A stretch of DNA of 64,000 nt from positions 992,001 to 1,056,000 of the forward strand of contig CP126743.1 of assembly GCA_036287865.1 (NCBI GenBank), in the 5' to 3' direction. Below the pieces are notes generated by a model that saw only the letters and a list, made by a program, of their open reading frames with translations, did no database searches and was not told where the DNA came from. Shown piece after piece: positions 9,693 through 19,735 of this stretch. The position numbers and the translations under genes were made by a program. The stretch's first letter is position 1. Every line of letters begins with the position of its first letter. The stretch comes from Fluviibacter phosphoraccumulans_A. Its GTDB lineage: Bacteria > Pseudomonadota > Gammaproteobacteria > Burkholderiales > Rhodocyclaceae.

Positions 9693-12053
9693 ATGCTAGA
9701 AATTGAAATCGACGGCAAAAAGGCACAGGTAGCTAACGGTTCTACCGTGATGGATGCTGCCAGCCAGTTGGGCATCTACATTCCGCACTTCTGTTACCAC
9801 AAGAAGCTGTCGATTGCCGCTAACTGCCGGATGTGTCTGGTTCAGGTAGAGAAAGCGCCTAAGCCGCTACCTGCCTGTGCAACGCCTGTTACCAATGGCA
9901 TGAAAGTGTTTACGCACTCCGAGCTGGCCGTTACAGCCCAGAAGGGTGTGATGGAGTTCCTGCTGATTAATCACCCCCTGGATTGCCCAATCTGTGACCA
10001 AGGTGGTGAGTGTCAGCTCCAGGATTTGGCTGTTGGTTATGGTCAGAGCGGTTCGCGCTTCACTGAAGAAAAGCATGTTGTATTCCACAAAAACGTTGGC
10101 CCGCTGATTTCGATGGAAGAAATGAGCCGCTGTATCCATTGCACGCGCTGCGTGCGCTTCGGCCAGGAAGTGGCCGGCGTGATGGAACTGGGCATGGTCA
10201 ACCGTAATGTGCATTCAGAAATTACGACTTTTGTCGGCAAGACAGTTGATTCCGAACTGTCGGGTAACATGATTGATATTTGCCCGGTCGGTGCACTGAC
10301 CTCCAAGCCATTCCGCTATTCGGCGCGTACTTGGGAGTTGCAGCGCCGGAAATCTGTTTCGCCGCATGATGCAACCGGTGCGAACATTACCGTTCAGATC
10401 AAGGGCGATGTGGTCAAGCGTGTTCTCCCATTCGATAACGAAAACGTTAATGAATGCTGGATTTCTGATAAGGATCGCTTCTCCTACGAATCTCTGAACA
10501 GTGCCGAACGTTTGCTGAAGCCAATGCTGAAGCAAGGTGGTCAGTGGCAAGAGGTTGAATGGAACGTCGCGCTGGATTACGTGGCGCACGGTCTGCGCAC
10601 CATTGCCAAAGACAATGGTGCAGATCAGGTCGCGACTGTAGTAAGCCCGCACGCTACGCTGGAAGAAATGTATCTGGCGGGTCGCATTACACGTTCGATT
10701 GGTTCGGACAATATCGATTTCCGCCTGCGTCAACAGGATTTCCGTGCCGATGCACAGCGTCCTGGTGCCGCACCATGGTTGGGTCTGCCGTTGGCTGATC
10801 TGAGCAATGTCGATGCGGCATTGATCGTGGGTGGCTTCCTGCGCAAGGATGCGCCACTGGTCGCACAGCGTCTACGTCATGCCGCACGTAAAGGTGCTGC
10901 CGTGTATTCGGTTAATGTCACCAGCGATGATTCGTTGATTAAACATGCCTGCATGATCTACACACCGCCGGGTCAGTTGGTTACTGCATTGGCCGGTGTC
11001 GTTCGTGCTGCGGCTGAGATCAAGGGCGTTCAGGCCTCTGCGTTGGCTGCTTTGGGCAATGCGGGTGAGCTCGAGCGCAAGATTGCGACCGCATTGATTG
11101 GTGAGCCTCAGATCGAATCGGGTCCTCGCGCGATTCTTCTGGGTAATGTGGCTGTTCAGCACCCTGATTATTCGCTGCTGGAACAGCTGGCGGGTGAATT
11201 GGCGACCATCACCGGTGCTTCTGCCGGTACCGTGGGCGAAGCTGCTAACTCGGTAGGTGGCTACATTGCCAAGGCCATGCCGCAACAGGGTGGTCGTGAT
11301 GCGGCTCGACTCTTTGCAGAACCACGTAAAGCCTATGTATTGTTCGGCTGCGAGCCTTCATTGGATGTTGCTAATCCTGCCCGGGCCCTGCGTGCATTGA
11401 ACGCGGCTGAAATGGTGGTTCAGTTTGCAACCTTCAAGGATGCAGATGCCATGGCTTATGCCGATGTGCTGTTGCCATTGTCACCCTTTACTGAAACATC
11501 GGGCACTTTCGTCAATGGCGAAGGCGTCGCGCAATCCTTTGTAGGCGTTGTCCGTCCCGCCGGCGATTCTCGTCCGGGTTGGAAGCTGCTCCGCGTTCTG
11601 GGCAATCTGCTGAACGTTGAGCGCTTCGATTTCCAGAGCAGCGAAGAAGTGCGCAATGAAATGCTGGGTGCAGATAACACGCTGCCTGAAGGGACGCTCG
11701 CTTGTGTCCTGCCAGCGACTGCAACAGCTGTAACTACACAGCAAGGCAGCGGTTTGCAGCGTATTGCAGATGTGCCGATCTATTTTGCTGATGCGCTGGC
11801 CCGTCGCTCGCCATCGTTGCAGAAGACTAAAGATGCGCAAGCGCCAACTGCACGTATGAATGCGGCAACCTTATCGCAAGTGGGTGCGGTTGATGGTCGT
11901 AGCGTTCGCGTGAAGGGTAGCGAAGGTGCGGCAACGCTAAATGCGGTTCTGGATAACACCGTGCCGGATGGTTGTGTACGCATTGCTGCGGCACACCCGT
12001 CAACGGCAGCCATCGGTGCTTTGAATGACATGATCGTCGTGGAGTGTGTCTGA
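9693..12053 (+). CDS. nuoG: NADH-quinone oxidoreductase subunit G
   Basis: The 75-kDa iron-sulfur subunit. The N-terminal [2Fe-2S] ferredoxin-like domain (Cys in FCYHKK, CRMCLVQ and CATPV) is followed by HPLDCPICDQGGECQLQD and SRCIHCTRCVRFG cluster motifs. A long molybdopterin-oxidoreductase-like domain then runs to the end. 786 residues is typical for betaproteobacteria. The stop overlaps the nuoH ATG. Confidence 0.97.
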   Translation: MLEIEIDGKKAQVANGSTVMDAASQLGIYIPHFCYHKKLSIAANCRMCLVQVEKAPKPLPACATPVTNGMKVFTHSELAVTAQKGVMEFLLINHPLDCPICDQGGECQLQDLAVGYGQSGSRFTEEKHVVFHKNVGPLISMEEMSRCIHCTRCVRFGQEVAGVMELGMVNRNVHSEITTFVGKTVDSELSGNMIDICPVGALTSKPFRYSARTWELQRRKSVSPHDATGANITVQIKGDVVKRVLPFDNENVNECWISDKDRFSYESLNSAERLLKPMLKQGGQWQEVEWNVALDYVAHGLRTIAKDNGADQVATVVSPHATLEEMYLAGRITRSIGSDNIDFRLRQQDFRADAQRPGAAPWLGLPLADLSNVDAALIVGGFLRKDAPLVAQRLRHAARKGAAVYSVNVTSDDSLIKHACMIYTPPGQLVTALAGVVRAAAEIKGVQASALAALGNAGELERKIATALIGEPQIESGPRAILLGNVAVQHPDYSLLEQLAGELATITGASAGTVGEAANSVGGYIAKAMPQQGGRDAARLFAEPRKAYVLFGCEPSLDVANPARALRALNAAEMVVQFATFKDADAMAYADVLLPLSPFTETSGTFVNGEGVAQSFVGVVRPAGDSRPGWKLLRVLGNLLNVERFDFQSSEEVRNEMLGADNTLPEGTLACVLPATATAVTTQQGSGLQRIADVPIYFADALARRSPSLQKTKDAQAPTARMNAATLSQVGAVDGRSVRVKGSEGAATLNAVLDNTVPDGCVRIAAAHPSTAAIGALNDMIVVECV

Positions 12054-13102
12054 TGGATGCCATAATTCAACTTGGTCAAAACCTTTTCGGAGCAGGCTGG
12101 CCGTTAATCTGGTCGCTCCTGAAGATTGTTGGCATCGTTGCACCGCTGCTGCTGGCTGTTACTTATCTGACGTACTTTGAACGTAAAGTCATTGGTTACA
12201 TGCAGATCCGTATCGGCCCGAACCGTGTGGGTCCTTGGGGTCTGCTGCAGCCGATTGCCGATGGCGTAAAACTGCTGCTCAAAGAAAGCATCGTACCAAC
12301 GGTTGCTAACAAGTTCCTCTACATTCTGGCGCCTGTTCTGTCGATTGCACCAGCACTCGTCGCCTGGGCGGTGATCCCATTCTCGGATGGTTGGGTGCTG
12401 GCAGACATTGATGCAGGCTTGTTGTTTGTCCTGGCTTTGTCTTCAGTCGGTATCTACGGTGTGATCTTGGCCGGTTGGTCTTCAAACTCGAAGTACGCTT
12501 TCCTTGGCGCTATGCGTTTAGGCGCTCAAATGATTTCTTATGAAATCGCCATGGGCTTTGCACTGGTCTGTGTGTTGATGGTGTCGCAGAGCCTGAATCT
12601 GTCCGACATTGTTAACGGACAAGACAAGGGTATCTTTGCCGATTACGGCGTAGGCATCCTCTCGTGGAACTGGATTCCGCTGTTCCCGATGTTCCTGGTT
12701 TACTTCATCTCCGGCATTGCAGAAACAAACCGCGCACCATTTGACGTGGCAGAAGGCGAATCAGAAATCGTGGCAGGTTTCCACGTGGATTACTCCGGTT
12801 TTGCTTTTGCGCTGTTCTTCCTGGCCGAATACGCCAACATGATTCTGATCAGAATTCTGACCTCCATCATGTTCCTGGGTGGCTGGCTGTCGCCAGTTGG
12901 GTTCTTGCCGGATAGCTTCTTCTGGCTTGCACTCAAGACATCCGCTTTACTGTTCTGTTTCTTCTGGTTCCGCGCAACCTTCCCGCGTTACCGTTATGAC
13001 CAGATTATGCGTCTGGGCTGGAAAGTGTTCATTCCCCTGACGATCATCTGGTTTGTCGTAACGGGTGTCTGGTTGATTTCCCCGCTGAATATCTGGAACT
13101 AA
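12053..13102 (+). CDS. nuoH: NADH-quinone oxidoreductase subunit H
   Basis: Membrane subunit (ND1) at the junction of the arms, part of the quinone channel. Signature FERKVIGYMQIRIGPNRVGPWG near residue 45 and AETNRAPFDVAEGESEIVAGFH near residue 225. About eight membrane segments over 349 residues. The ATG at 12053 overlaps the nuoG TGA, preferred over an in-frame codon nine bases earlier. Confidence 0.97.
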   Translation: MDAIIQLGQNLFGAGWPLIWSLLKIVGIVAPLLLAVTYLTYFERKVIGYMQIRIGPNRVGPWGLLQPIADGVKLLLKESIVPTVANKFLYILAPVLSIAPALVAWAVIPFSDGWVLADIDAGLLFVLALSSVGIYGVILAGWSSNSKYAFLGAMRLGAQMISYEIAMGFALVCVLMVSQSLNLSDIVNGQDKGIFADYGVGILSWNWIPLFPMFLVYFISGIAETNRAPFDVAEGESEIVAGFHVDYSGFAFALFFLAEYANMILIRILTSIMFLGGWLSPVGFLPDSFFWLALKTSALLFCFFWFRATFPRYRYDQIMRLGWKVFIPLTIIWFVVTGVWLISPLNIWN

Positions 13103-13106
13103 GATC

Positions 13107-13616
13107 ATGGGTGCCATTAGCGAATTCGTCACCAAGAGCAAACAGGTTGTAAATAGCCTGTTCTTGAAAGAGCTCCGTAAGAGTTTGAGCGTGACCGGTT
13201 GGTATTTTTTCCAGCCAAAGATCACCGTTCAGTATCCTGAAGAAAAAACACCACAAAGCCGTCGATTCCGTGGTTTACATGCATTGCGCCGTTATCCTAA
13301 TGGGGAAGAGCGTTGCATTGCCTGTAAACTCTGCGAAGCCATTTGCCCGGCGATGGCCATCACTATTGAGTCTGATCAGCGTGATGACGGCAGCCGCCGT
13401 ACCACCCGCTACGATATCGATCTGACCAAGTGTATTTTCTGCGGTTTCTGTGAAGAAGCTTGCCCAGTCGACGCCATTGTCGAAACACGCGTATTTGAGT
13501 ACCACGGTGAAGCACGTGGTGATTTGTATTACACCAAGCTGATGCTGCTGGCGAATGGGGATCGTTACGAATCCCAGATCGCTGCGGATCGCGCTGGCGA
13601 TGCCCCATACCGATAA
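13107..13616 (+). CDS. nuoI: NADH-quinone oxidoreductase subunit I
   Basis: Ferredoxin-like subunit with clusters N6a and N6b. Two complete [4Fe-4S] motifs are seen: CIACKLCEAICP (about residue 70) and CIFCGFCEEACP (about 110). 169 residues. It starts five bases after nuoH. Confidence 0.97.
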   Translation: MGAISEFVTKSKQVVNSLFLKELRKSLSVTGWYFFQPKITVQYPEEKTPQSRRFRGLHALRRYPNGEERCIACKLCEAICPAMAITIESDQRDDGSRRTTRYDIDLTKCIFCGFCEEACPVDAIVETRVFEYHGEARGDLYYTKLMLLANGDRYESQIAADRAGDAPYR

Positions 13617-13625
13617 GGATTAATG

Positions 13626-14279
13626 ATGGACTTCAAACTAATCCTCTTTTACGTGCTGTCTACTATTCTGGTTGGTTCCAGTCTAGGTGTGGTTGCCGCA
13701 CGTAACCCAGTGAACGCTGCGATGTTCCTGGTGCTGAGTTTCTTCACGGCAGCCATGGTTTGGATGCTGGCTCAAGCGGAATTTCTGGCGATTGTGCTGA
13801 TTCTGGTTTACGTAGGCGCCGTGATGGTGTTGTTCCTATTTGTGGTGATGATGCTGGATATCAATCTGGATCGTCTGCGTCAGGGTTTCTGGAGCTACCT
13901 GCCGCTAGGTGCTCTGATTGGCATTCTGATGATTCTGGAAATGAGCATTGTGCTAGGTGGTCAGCACTTCCAGGTTCTGGATATGCCGCTACCACCTGAA
14001 TTGGCTGATTCCTCGAACACTAAGGGTCTGGGTCTGTTGCTTTACACCCAATACACTTTCCCAGATCAAATTGCTGCCGCAATTCTGCTGGTTGCAATTA
14101 TTGCGGCGATTATCCTGACGCATCGTGGTCGTAAAGATACGAAACGTCAGATCATTTCCGACCAGGTTGCTGTCAAGGCAGCTGATCGCCTGCGTGTCGT
14201 GAAAATGGACGCAGTAAAACCTCAACCTGATGCTCCTGCTGCTTCCGAACCAGAAGCTGGCGATAGTACCGCTAAGTAA
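13626..14279 (+). CDS. nuoJ: NADH-quinone oxidoreductase subunit J
   Basis: Membrane subunit (ND6) with five hydrophobic segments; the conserved third helix VLILVYVGAVMVLFLFVVMML is clear. A polar Ala/Pro-rich tail of about 45 residues follows. Two ATGs are adjacent; AAGGA (13615-13619) fits the second (13626) better than the first (13623). Confidence 0.94.
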   Translation: MDFKLILFYVLSTILVGSSLGVVAARNPVNAAMFLVLSFFTAAMVWMLAQAEFLAIVLILVYVGAVMVLFLFVVMMLDINLDRLRQGFWSYLPLGALIGILMILEMSIVLGGQHFQVLDMPLPPELADSSNTKGLGLLLYTQYTFPDQIAAAILLVAIIAAIILTHRGRKDTKRQIISDQVAVKAADRLRVVKMDAVKPQPDAPAASEPEAGDSTAK

Positions 14280-14308
14280 CCCAGACCGAGTTAGAACCGG
14301 AGACTGCC

Positions 14309-14614
14309 TTGCTGACCCTCTCACATTTCCTCGTCCTGGCCGCTGTGCTTTTCGGCATCAGCGTGAGTGGACTTTTCCTGAATCGGAAAAATTTGATCAT
14401 CCTGCTGATGGCCATCGAATTGATGCTGCTTGCCGTCAACACGAATTTCATTGCCTTCTCTCATTTCCTACAGGATCTGAATGGCCAGGTGTTCGTATTC
14501 TTTATTCTAGCTGTGGCCGCTGCCGAGTCGGCAATTGGTCTCGCTATTCTGGTTGTTCTGTTCCGTAATCTGTCCACGATCCATGTGGATGATCTCGACC
14601 GTATGAAGGGCTAA
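14309..14614 (+). CDS. nuoK: NADH-quinone oxidoreductase subunit K
   Basis: Small proton-channel subunit (ND4L), 101 residues with three membrane helices; the conserved membrane Glu residues lie in LMAIELMLLAVN and AAAESAIGLAILV. The start is TTG at 14309, fixed by the family N-terminus LTLSHFLVL and by a GGAG about seven bases upstream. No ATG or GTG fits. Confidence 0.95.
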   Translation: MLTLSHFLVLAAVLFGISVSGLFLNRKNLIILLMAIELMLLAVNTNFIAFSHFLQDLNGQVFVFFILAVAAAESAIGLAILVVLFRNLSTIHVDDLDRMKG

Positions 14615-14628
14615 GCAGGAATCGTTTC

Positions 14629-16650
14629 ATGGACATGGAATCCCTTTACCTCACCGTACCCCTGGCACCCCTCGTTGGTGCAGCCCTTGCTGGTTTTACC
14701 TGCCGCGTGACCCCACGCTGGTTCTCAGCAGGAGTCACAATCCTCGGCGTCGCCATTTCGCTGATTGCCTCTTTGCTGATCATGCAGGATGTCCTTGCTG
14801 GACACACCTTCTACGGTAATTTGTACACTTGGGCCACCAGTGGCAACTACACGTTCAGCATCGGTTTCCAGATCGATACGCTTACTGTCATGATGATGTG
14901 TGTGGTGAACTCGGTATCTTTATTGGTGCACATCTACACGATTGGCTATATGGCGGATGACGACGGATTCCGCCGCTTCTTCTCGTACATCAGCCTGTTT
15001 ACGTTCTCGATGCTCATGCTGGTGATGAGCAACAACTTCCTGCAGCTCTTCTTTGGTTGGGAAGCAGTGGGTCTGGTGTCGTATCTGCTGATCGGTTTCT
15101 ATATGAACCGTGATACAGCCATCTTCGCCAACCTGAAGGCCTTCCTCGTTAACCGTGTCGGTGACTTTGGTTTCATTCTGGGTATCGGTCTGGTGCTGGC
15201 TTATTTCGGCACACTGGATTACGCAGAAGTTTTCAAAGCAGCGCCATCGCTGGCTGACAAAACCATTAACCTCTGGGGTACTGCAGAGTGGTCCCTGATG
15301 ACAGTGACCTGTATCTGTCTGTTCATCGGTGCCATGGGTAAATCGGCCCAGGTGCCATTGCATGTGTGGCTGCCTGATTCGATGGAAGGCCCGACGCCTA
15401 TTTCTGCCTTGATTCACGCTGCCACGATGGTGACGGCTGGTATATTCATGGTCGCCCGTTGCTCGCCGCTGTTTAATCTGTCGCCAACGGCGCTGTCGTT
15501 TATTCTCATCATCGGTGCAACAACTGCATTGTTTATGGGCTTCCTGGGCATGATCCAGAATGACATCAAGCGCATTGTTGCCTACTCGACCCTGTCGCAA
15601 CTGGGTTACATGACGGTTGCTCTGGGTGTTGCTGCTTACCCGATCGCCATCTTCCACCTGATGACGCACGCTTTCTTCAAGGCGTTGCTGTTCCTCGGTG
15701 CCGGTTCAGTCATTATCGGTATGCACCACGATCAAGACATCCGTAACATGGGTAGCTTGTGGAAATACATGCCAGTGACCTGGATTACCACGCTGATTGG
15801 CTCGCTGTCACTGATTGCATTCCCGCTCTTCTCGGGCTTCTACTCCAAAGACTCGATTATCGAAGCGGTGCATATGTCGCATATCACCGGCTCGGGTTAT
15901 GCACTGTTTGCTGTTGTCGCCAGCGTTTTCGTGACGACCTACTACACGATGCGCTCGTATTTCATCGTGTTCCATGGCCGCGAGCGCTGGAATGATGCAG
16001 AACACGTGGCTGCTGCGCATGGCCATGATGATCATGGTCATGAGGAGCATCATTACGGTTTGCAACCTGGTGATAAGCCACACGAATCGCCATGGGTTGT
16101 TACGCTGCCGCTGATCTTGCTGGCGATTCCGTCAGTGCTTATTGGTTACTACGCCATCGACCCAATGCTTTATGGTTCTTTCTTTGACGGTGTCATTTAC
16201 GTCAATAAGGCTATTCCCGTGATGGCTGAAATGAAAGAAGAGTTCCATGGTTCATTGGCAATGGCACTGCACGCGGTACAAACACTGCCGTTCTGGTTGA
16301 TGGTTGCCGGCCTGGTTGTAACCTACTACTTCTACATGGTGAAACCATCGATTCCAGCCGCATTGGCCAAGAAGTTCCATGGCATCTACACGCCCATGGA
16401 CAACAAGTATTACTTCGATACGTTCAATATGGCTGTGTTCGCAGGTGGTGCCCGTAAGCTGGGGGGCTTCCTGAATCGATTTGGCGAAGCAGCACTTATC
16501 GACGGTCTCTTCGTTAACGGTTCAGCCAAGCTGGTTGGGGTAGTGGCGAGTATTGTCCGTCACTTCCAGACGGGTTATCTGTACCAGTACGCCTTTACGA
16601 TGATCATCGGTGTGTTTGCCCTGCTAACGCTGTGGTTCTTCACAACCTGA
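14629..16650 (+). CDS. nuoL: NADH-quinone oxidoreductase subunit L
   Basis: Largest antiporter-like proton-pumping subunit (ND5), 673 residues with many membrane helices. The transmembrane Glu in FFGWEAVGLVSYLLIGF, the Lys in MGKSAQVPLHVWLPDSMEGP, and a conserved HAATMVTAGIFMVAR are readable. A His-rich loop (HGHDDHGHEEHH, about residue 463-475) sits between helices. The long lateral helix region at the C-terminus is present. Confidence 0.97.
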   Translation: MDMESLYLTVPLAPLVGAALAGFTCRVTPRWFSAGVTILGVAISLIASLLIMQDVLAGHTFYGNLYTWATSGNYTFSIGFQIDTLTVMMMCVVNSVSLLVHIYTIGYMADDDGFRRFFSYISLFTFSMLMLVMSNNFLQLFFGWEAVGLVSYLLIGFYMNRDTAIFANLKAFLVNRVGDFGFILGIGLVLAYFGTLDYAEVFKAAPSLADKTINLWGTAEWSLMTVTCICLFIGAMGKSAQVPLHVWLPDSMEGPTPISALIHAATMVTAGIFMVARCSPLFNLSPTALSFILIIGATTALFMGFLGMIQNDIKRIVAYSTLSQLGYMTVALGVAAYPIAIFHLMTHAFFKALLFLGAGSVIIGMHHDQDIRNMGSLWKYMPVTWITTLIGSLSLIAFPLFSGFYSKDSIIEAVHMSHITGSGYALFAVVASVFVTTYYTMRSYFIVFHGRERWNDAEHVAAAHGHDDHGHEEHHYGLQPGDKPHESPWVVTLPLILLAIPSVLIGYYAIDPMLYGSFFDGVIYVNKAIPVMAEMKEEFHGSLAMALHAVQTLPFWLMVAGLVVTYYFYMVKPSIPAALAKKFHGIYTPMDNKYYFDTFNMAVFAGGARKLGGFLNRFGEAALIDGLFVNGSAKLVGVVASIVRHFQTGYLYQYAFTMIIGVFALLTLWFFTT

Positions 16651-16696
16651 TTTCAATTAACCGGTTCCAATTGCGCTGCCTCTGTATTTTCTGGAA

Positions 16697-18187
16697 ATGA
16701 CTATGTCTGGTTACCCGTTACTATCGCTTGCCACCTGGATTCCAATCGTGGCCGGCCTGCTTATTCTGGCAGTCGGTCGTGATAGCAATCCCGGGCTTTC
16801 GCGCATCCTTTGCCTGATCGGCGCCCTGGCGGGTTTACTGATTACTTTCCCACTGTATACCAACTTCGACGCTTCGTCGACAGTGATGCAGTTTGTTGAA
16901 CTGGCTCCGTGGATTACACGCTTCAACATTAACTATCACCTGGGTGTTGATGGCATCTCGATGCCGTTCATTATTCTGAACAGCTTCATTACCCTGATCG
17001 TGGTTCTGGCTGGCTGGCAGGTCATCAAATATAAGGTTGCTCAGTACAATGCCGCGTTCCTGATTATGTCGGGTCTGTTTAACGGTATTTTCTGTGCGCT
17101 AGATGGCATTCTCTTCTACGTGTTCTTCGAAGCCTCGCTTATACCGATGTATCTGATCATCGGTATTTGGGGTGGTCATAACCGTGTTTATGCCGCTATT
17201 AAGTTCTTCCTGTACACCCTTTTAGGCTCCTTGCTGTTCCTGGTTGCCCAGCTCTACCTGTTCATATACTCAGGCGGTAGCTTTTCTATCCTGGACTGGC
17301 ATCAAATGCCGATTCCAATGGGTCCACAAATTGCTATCTTCATGGCCTTCCTGATTGCGTTCGCTGTCAAAGTGCCGATGTGGCCACTTCACACCTGGTT
17401 GCCTGATGCTCACCCAGAGGCGCCGACTGGTGGCTCCATCGTGCTGGCTGCTATTGCGCTGAAGCTGGGTGCTTATGGTTTCCTGCGTTTCTCGCTGCCA
17501 ATCGTGCCTGATGCGTCGCACGAATTGTCGTGGCTGATGATTACGCTGTCGTTGATCGCTGTTGTTTACATTGGCCTGGTCGCACTGGTTCAGGCGGACA
17601 TGAAGCGATTGGTTGCGTACTCGTCAATTGCTCACATGGGTTTCGTGACACTGGGTTTCTTCTTGTTCACCCCAGTGGCCGTTGAGGGCGCGATTGTTCA
17701 GATGATCTCTCATGGTTTTGTGGCTGGTGCGATGTTCTACTGTATTGGTGTGATCTACGATCGTATCCATACCCACTTGATCGCTGATTGCGGTGGCATT
17801 GTTTACAAAATGCCAATTTTTGCCTCCTTTGCACTGTTCTTCGCGATGGCGAATGCCGGCCTGCCAGCCACTTCGGGTTTTGTTGGCGAGTTCATGATTA
17901 TTCTGGGTGCGGTTGAGGTCAATTTCTGGGTTGCTTTGATTGCGGCTACGAGCATGATCACGAGTGCGGCTTATACCTTGTGGATGTACAAGCGTGTTTA
18001 TTTTGGCCCAATCGCCAATCATCACGTTGAAGAACTGACGGATGCCAATAAGCGCGAGCTGTTTATCATGACCGTGCTGGCATTCTTCGTCCTGGCATTC
18101 GGTGTCTGGCCTGAGCCGCTCACCCACATCATGCATACCTCTGTGAATGATCTGCTGCGTCACGTAGCAATCAGCAAACTCCAGTAA
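16697..18187 (+). CDS. nuoM: NADH-quinone oxidoreductase subunit M
   Basis: Antiporter-like subunit (ND4), 496 residues. LGVDGISMPFIILN, YVFFEASLIPMYLIIGIWGG with the conserved Glu, and KVPMWPLHTWLPDAHPEAPT are present. The start may be ATG 16697 or the in-frame ATG 16703; neither has a strong ribosome-binding site. Confidence 0.96.
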   Translation: MTMSGYPLLSLATWIPIVAGLLILAVGRDSNPGLSRILCLIGALAGLLITFPLYTNFDASSTVMQFVELAPWITRFNINYHLGVDGISMPFIILNSFITLIVVLAGWQVIKYKVAQYNAAFLIMSGLFNGIFCALDGILFYVFFEASLIPMYLIIGIWGGHNRVYAAIKFFLYTLLGSLLFLVAQLYLFIYSGGSFSILDWHQMPIPMGPQIAIFMAFLIAFAVKVPMWPLHTWLPDAHPEAPTGGSIVLAAIALKLGAYGFLRFSLPIVPDASHELSWLMITLSLIAVVYIGLVALVQADMKRLVAYSSIAHMGFVTLGFFLFTPVAVEGAIVQMISHGFVAGAMFYCIGVIYDRIHTHLIADCGGIVYKMPIFASFALFFAMANAGLPATSGFVGEFMIILGAVEVNFWVALIAATSMITSAAYTLWMYKRVYFGPIANHHVEELTDANKRELFIMTVLAFFVLAFGVWPEPLTHIMHTSVNDLLRHVAISKLQ

Positions 18188-18201
18188 CGGAACCTGACAC
18201 T

Positions 18202-19674
18202 ATGAACCCCTACGTGCTTGATCTTATTACAGCTAGCCCAGAAGTCCTGGTGCTGGCCATGGGCTGTCTGATTCTTATTCTGGATCTGTTTGTTAAAGAT
18301 CCTGCGCATACCTCGACATTCGTCATCACCCAGCTGACCCTGGTGGGTGCAGCCATCCTGACGCTGTTCACCAGCACAGGTGAGGTGGTCTACGCATTTA
18401 ACGGTCTGTATGTTGATGACCTTATGGGTGATCTGCTCAAACTGGTTCTCTATCTGACTGCCATGGTCACTTTGTTCTATGCACGTCCGTATGTATTGCA
18501 GCGTCCGGATCTACGTCGTGGCGAGTTCTACGTACTGGTACTGTTTGCCACCCTTGGCATGATGGTCATGATCTCGGCAAATCATCTGCTGACGATCTAC
18601 CTGGGGGTTGAATTGCTGACCCTCTCGACCTATGCACTGATCGCTATGAACCGCGATAGCGTGTCTTCTACTGAAGCTGCGATGAAGTATTTCGTACTGG
18701 GTGCGTTGGCTTCAGGCCTCCTGTTGTACGGTATGTCGATGATTTATGGCGCAACCGGTACGCTGAGCATTCCGGAAATTTTGGACGCATTGGTTGCGAA
18801 CGCTGCAAATCCAACAGTCTTGATTTTTGGTCTAGTCTTTATTGTGTCTGGTCTGGCCTTTAAACTCGGTGTTGTACCATTCCATATGTGGGTCCCGGAT
18901 GTCTATCAGGGTGCGCCAACACCGATCACCATGTTGATCGGTGGCGCCCCTAAACTGGCTGCTTTTGCGATCACTATGCGCCTGTTGGTCTCGGGTCTCT
19001 TGCTGCTGGCTCCGGATTGGCAAGGCATGCTACTGATTCTGGCGGTGCTCTCGCTGGCAATCGGTAACCTGGCGGCTATCCCGCAAACTAACATTAAGCG
19101 TATGCTGGCCTATTCAACCATTTCTCACATGGGCTTTGTCCTGCTGGGTATTGTTGTGGGTGTGGTCGGTGGTGATGCGCGCTTTGCCCTGAACGCATAC
19201 AGCTCATCGATGTTCTATGTCGTCTCTTACGTCATGATGAGCGTCGCAGCCTTCGGTGAGATTATTCTGTTGTCGTGCGCGGATTTTGAAGCGGATCGCA
19301 TTGATGACTTCAAAGGCTTGAACAAGCGCAACCCCTGGTTTGCAGCCGTCATGATGATGATCATGTTCTCTATGGCGGGTGTGCCTTTCTTCATCGGTTT
19401 CTTTGCCAAGTTTTCGATTCTGCAAGCGGTGGTTGCTTCAGGCCAGATTGGGCTCGCAATTTACGCAGTGCTGATGTCGCTGATTGGTGCTTTCTACTAT
19501 CTGCGCATCGTTAAAGTCATGTACTTTGACGAGCCGATCGATGAATCACCGATTGAAGCCCCGACAGATATGCGCGTACTGCTATCGATCAATGGTTTGG
19601 CTATTGCGCTGTTTGGCCTATTCCCACAAACGATCATGTCGCTCTGCGCCTTTTCGCTACTGCGTTCACTGTAA
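18202..19674 (+). CDS. nuoN: NADH-quinone oxidoreductase subunit N
   Basis: Antiporter-like subunit (ND2), last gene of the nuo operon, 490 residues. LTIYLGVELLTLSTYALIAM, KLGVVPFHMWVPDVYQGAPT and KRMLAYSTISHMGFVLLG are diagnostic. A terminator follows, closing a 14.6-kb operon without insertions or broken genes. Confidence 0.97.
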   Translation: MNPYVLDLITASPEVLVLAMGCLILILDLFVKDPAHTSTFVITQLTLVGAAILTLFTSTGEVVYAFNGLYVDDLMGDLLKLVLYLTAMVTLFYARPYVLQRPDLRRGEFYVLVLFATLGMMVMISANHLLTIYLGVELLTLSTYALIAMNRDSVSSTEAAMKYFVLGALASGLLLYGMSMIYGATGTLSIPEILDALVANAANPTVLIFGLVFIVSGLAFKLGVVPFHMWVPDVYQGAPTPITMLIGGAPKLAAFAITMRLLVSGLLLLAPDWQGMLLILAVLSLAIGNLAAIPQTNIKRMLAYSTISHMGFVLLGIVVGVVGGDARFALNAYSSSMFYVVSYVMMSVAAFGEIILLSCADFEADRIDDFKGLNKRNPWFAAVMMMIMFSMAGVPFFIGFFAKFSILQAVVASGQIGLAIYAVLMSLIGAFYYLRIVKVMYFDEPIDESPIEAPTDMRVLLSINGLAIALFGLFPQTIMSLCAFSLLRSL

Positions 19675-19694
19675 GCGGATCAGACGTCATCAAA

Positions 19695-19725
19695 GCGCTC
19701 CGTTCGTCGGGGCGTTTTGTTTTTA
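19695..19725 (+). terminator. Intrinsic terminator after nuoN
   Basis: GCGCTCCG (19695-19702) pairs with CGGGGCGT (19708-19715), including G-T pairs, then TTTTGTTTTT. Confidence 0.7.
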
Positions 19726-19735
19726 AGGAAGCCTT